A DNA stretch of 64,000 bases from Amniculibacterium aquaticum. GTDB taxonomy: Bacteria; Bacteroidota; Bacteroidia; Flavobacteriales; Weeksellaceae. This document shows positions 62,602-64,000 of the stretch, piece by piece. The DNA lies in NCBI RefSeq assembly GCF_003852705.1, contig NZ_REFA01000008.1, forward strand, positions 1 through 64,000, given 5' to 3'. Each line of letters begins with the position of its first letter. Position 1 is the stretch's first letter. The notes beneath the pieces are model-generated. The model worked only from the letters and a program-made list of their open reading frames with translations, ran no database searches and was not told the origin of the DNA. The translations under genes and the position numbers were made by a program.

Positions 62602-63315
62602 TTAAGGATTGGTAGAGAAAATAGATCCATTAGCAATCAGAGCTCTTCTGTTCATCTTTAAAATGTCTCTTACCCATTCTGCAAAATCTTCAGGTTGAAG
62701 TACTTTTTCAGGATTACCATCGGTCAAACCTCCATCTATGCTCATGTCGGTCGCAATGGTACTTGGTGTGAGGGTGAATACACGAATGTTGTTTTTTCTC
62801 CATTCGGCCATCATGGATTGCGAAAGAGAGATTACCGCTGCTTTGGAAGCGGCATAGGCCGACATTCCAGCTCCACCTTTCAATCCGGCTATAGAGGCAA
62901 TGTTTACAATGTCACCTTGATTTTTTTCTTTTAGATACGGATAAACAGCTTGTGCAGCGTAATAGACACCCATCAAGTTGGTTTGCATCACTTGTTCCCA
63001 AGTTTTTGTTGGCATTTCGTCCAGTTTTCCAAAATTACCAATGCCGGCATTGTTAATCAAGATATCAACCGTTCCCAAATCCGAAATTATTTTTTTTATT
63101 CCTTGGTTTACTTCCTCTTCTTTAGAAATGTCGAATGCAGCAAAAGCCACTTTTACGCCTAAATTTTCAATTTCAGCAGCTACGGTTTTTAGGGTTTCTG
63201 TACTTCTTCCTGTAATTCCGATGTTGACTCCTTCATGAGCCAAAGCCATAGCAATCGCTTTGCCCAAACCTCTGCTGCCACCAGTGATGATGGCGTTTTT
63301 ACCTTGTAAATTCAT
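62602..63315 (-). CDS. SDR family oxidoreductase
   Basis: 237 residues. Rossmann motif ITGGSRGLGKAIA, NNAG in LINNAGIGNFG, catalytic SIAG ... YAASKAA (Tyr-x-x-x-Lys), and a PSTIATDM tail. Classical short-chain dehydrogenase/reductase, FabG-like. Substrate unknown, and a ketoacyl reductase role is only one possibility. Confidence 0.9.
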   Translation of the reverse strand: MNLQGKNAIITGGSRGLGKAIAMALAHEGVNIGITGRSTETLKTVAAEIENLGVKVAFAAFDISKEEEVNQGIKKIISDLGTVDILINNAGIGNFGKLDEMPTKTWEQVMQTNLMGVYYAAQAVYPYLKEKNQGDIVNIASIAGLKGGAGMSAYAASKAAVISLSQSMMAEWRKNNIRVFTLTPSTIATDMSIDGGLTDGNPEKVLQPEDFAEWVRDILKMNRRALIANGSIFSTNP

Positions 63316-63388
63316 AATTTTATTTTCTTTTCAAAATGCAAAATTAAGAATTTCACTTGCCATTCGTGTTAATTTTATGTGAAGTCTT

Positions 63389-64000
63389 TTATTGATTTTC
63401 ATTGATGATGTCGATGAAAAGATTTGGGTAATCTGTCGTGATTTGGTCAATGTTCATCAAATTTAATTTTTTATAAATTTCAACCTCGTTTACCGTCCAA
63501 GAATTGGTGCTAAGATTCAAATTTTTTGCATCTTCAATCCAAGACGGTTGGTCTAAAAAAACAGAATAATGGTAGTTGATGCCGTCTATTCCTAAATCGG
63601 AAACTTCCTTTGGATTTAGATCGCCCTTCAGGTATTGAACATGAATTTGTGGATTGATTTTTTTTATCGTTTCACAAATATTTATGCTGAAGGATATTAG
63701 AATGACCTGATCTTCCATTTTTTTCTCGGTGATCAGATTCAAACATTTTTCAACCATTATTTTTTTTAAATCCTCTTCTACAGGCGGTTTAAGTTCGATG
63801 ACGAGTTTGAATTTTGGAGTTTTTTTTCCTTGCAAAAGAAAGTCTTCAAAAGCAGGAAGCCCTTCGTTGTTGCTAAGTTTTAGAGTTTTTAGAAATTCCA
63901 AATCGGAATGAGAAATTTTCCAGTTTTCAAAATATTCATCGTGAAAAACCAAAAGCCGATGGTCTTTAGTCAATCGTATGTCGAATTCGGATCCGAATAT
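63389..64000 (-). CDS. Glycerophosphodiester phosphodiesterase, 5' end beyond window
   Basis: The frame stays open to the right edge; the last nine codons before the TTG at 63973 read IFGSEFDIR, so translation begins further upstream. GSEFDIRLTKDHRLLVFHDE is the GDPD catalytic block (Glu, Asp and His that bind calcium and the phosphate). A TIM-barrel pattern continues with KFKLVIELKPP and ends with DQITTDYPNLFID. Hydrolyses glycerophosphodiesters to glycerol-3-phosphate plus alcohol. The first catalytic HRG motif lies outside the window. Confidence 0.88.
   Translation of the reverse strand: MFGSEFDIRLTKDHRLLVFHDEYFENWKISHSDLEFLKTLKLSNNEGLPAFEDFLLQGKKTPKFKLVIELKPPVEEDLKKIMVEKCLNLITEKKMEDQVILISFSINICETIKKINPQIHVQYLKGDLNPKEVSDLGIDGINYHYSVFLDQPSWIEDAKNLNLSTNSWTVNEVEIYKKLNLMNIDQITTDYPNLFIDIINENQ

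Overview
The window is a stretch of low-GC Bacteroidota chromosome, most likely class Flavobacteriia and probably the Chryseobacterium/Weeksellaceae side of that group. The evidence is a fourteen-gene nuo operon with the short flavobacterial NuoG, archaeal-type ProRS, YpsC-type THUMP methyltransferase, DUF349 and DUF3098 proteins, type 9 secretion sorting domains (types A and B), and promoters of the Bacteroidota form TAnnTTTG placed very close to start codons. Species-level assignment is not possible by eye.

Left edge (1-3180), accessory and decaying. A transposase tail (3-116) abuts the remains of a restriction-modification locus: the C-terminal half of a DExH helicase fused, by deletion, to the N-terminal quarter of an MmeI-like methyltransferase that also carries a frameshift. 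Next comes the most unusual structure in the window, a tandem array on the minus strand. An intact CAT-anticodon tRNA is followed by three 407-bp units. Each unit has a terminator-like hairpin, a 98-codon GIY-YIG nuclease gene, and a 3' tRNA fragment whose anticodon loop and T-arm have been replaced by CCCGA...TCGGG palindromes.

3181-13589, core genes: methylmalonyl-CoA epimerase, rbfA, a LolC/E-like permease, a secreted endonuclease I with a type 9 secretion tail, aroE, a DUF349 protein, ribD, a YigZ-family protein, a zinc metallopeptidase and a GNAT protein.

13747-27870, respiratory complex I: nuoA to nuoN behind one clear promoter and closed by a strong terminator. A predicted outer-membrane barrel gene sits between nuoF and nuoG. 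NuoG keeps only the iron-sulfur part.

27906-33559: a DbpA-like helicase and an M28 peptidase, then a minus-strand group of three exported proteins. One is an RCC1-repeat protein split by a seven-G run, and another has a terminator-like hairpin inside its first codons.

33790-46790, core: thrS-infC (without rpmI-rplT next to it), ndk, a large cell-surface protein with choice-of-anchor L and type B sorting domains, rsmA, ftsX-DUF3098-uppP-truB, a helix-hairpin-helix repeat protein, a MerR regulator and an NlpC/P60 lipoprotein.

46791-52161: a RelE/ParE-type toxin-antitoxin pair bracketed by 27-bp direct repeats, dapD, and a three-gene overlapping glycosyltransferase operon.

52180-64000: grpE-dnaJ, a glycosyltransferase, two methyltransferases, a ZIP transporter, a 376-bp intergenic region that appears to hold two divergent Flavo-1-like RNAs, a FadL-type porin next to a Tyr/Gly-rich lipoprotein, proS, an SDR reductase, and a glycerophosphodiester phosphodiesterase cut by the right edge.
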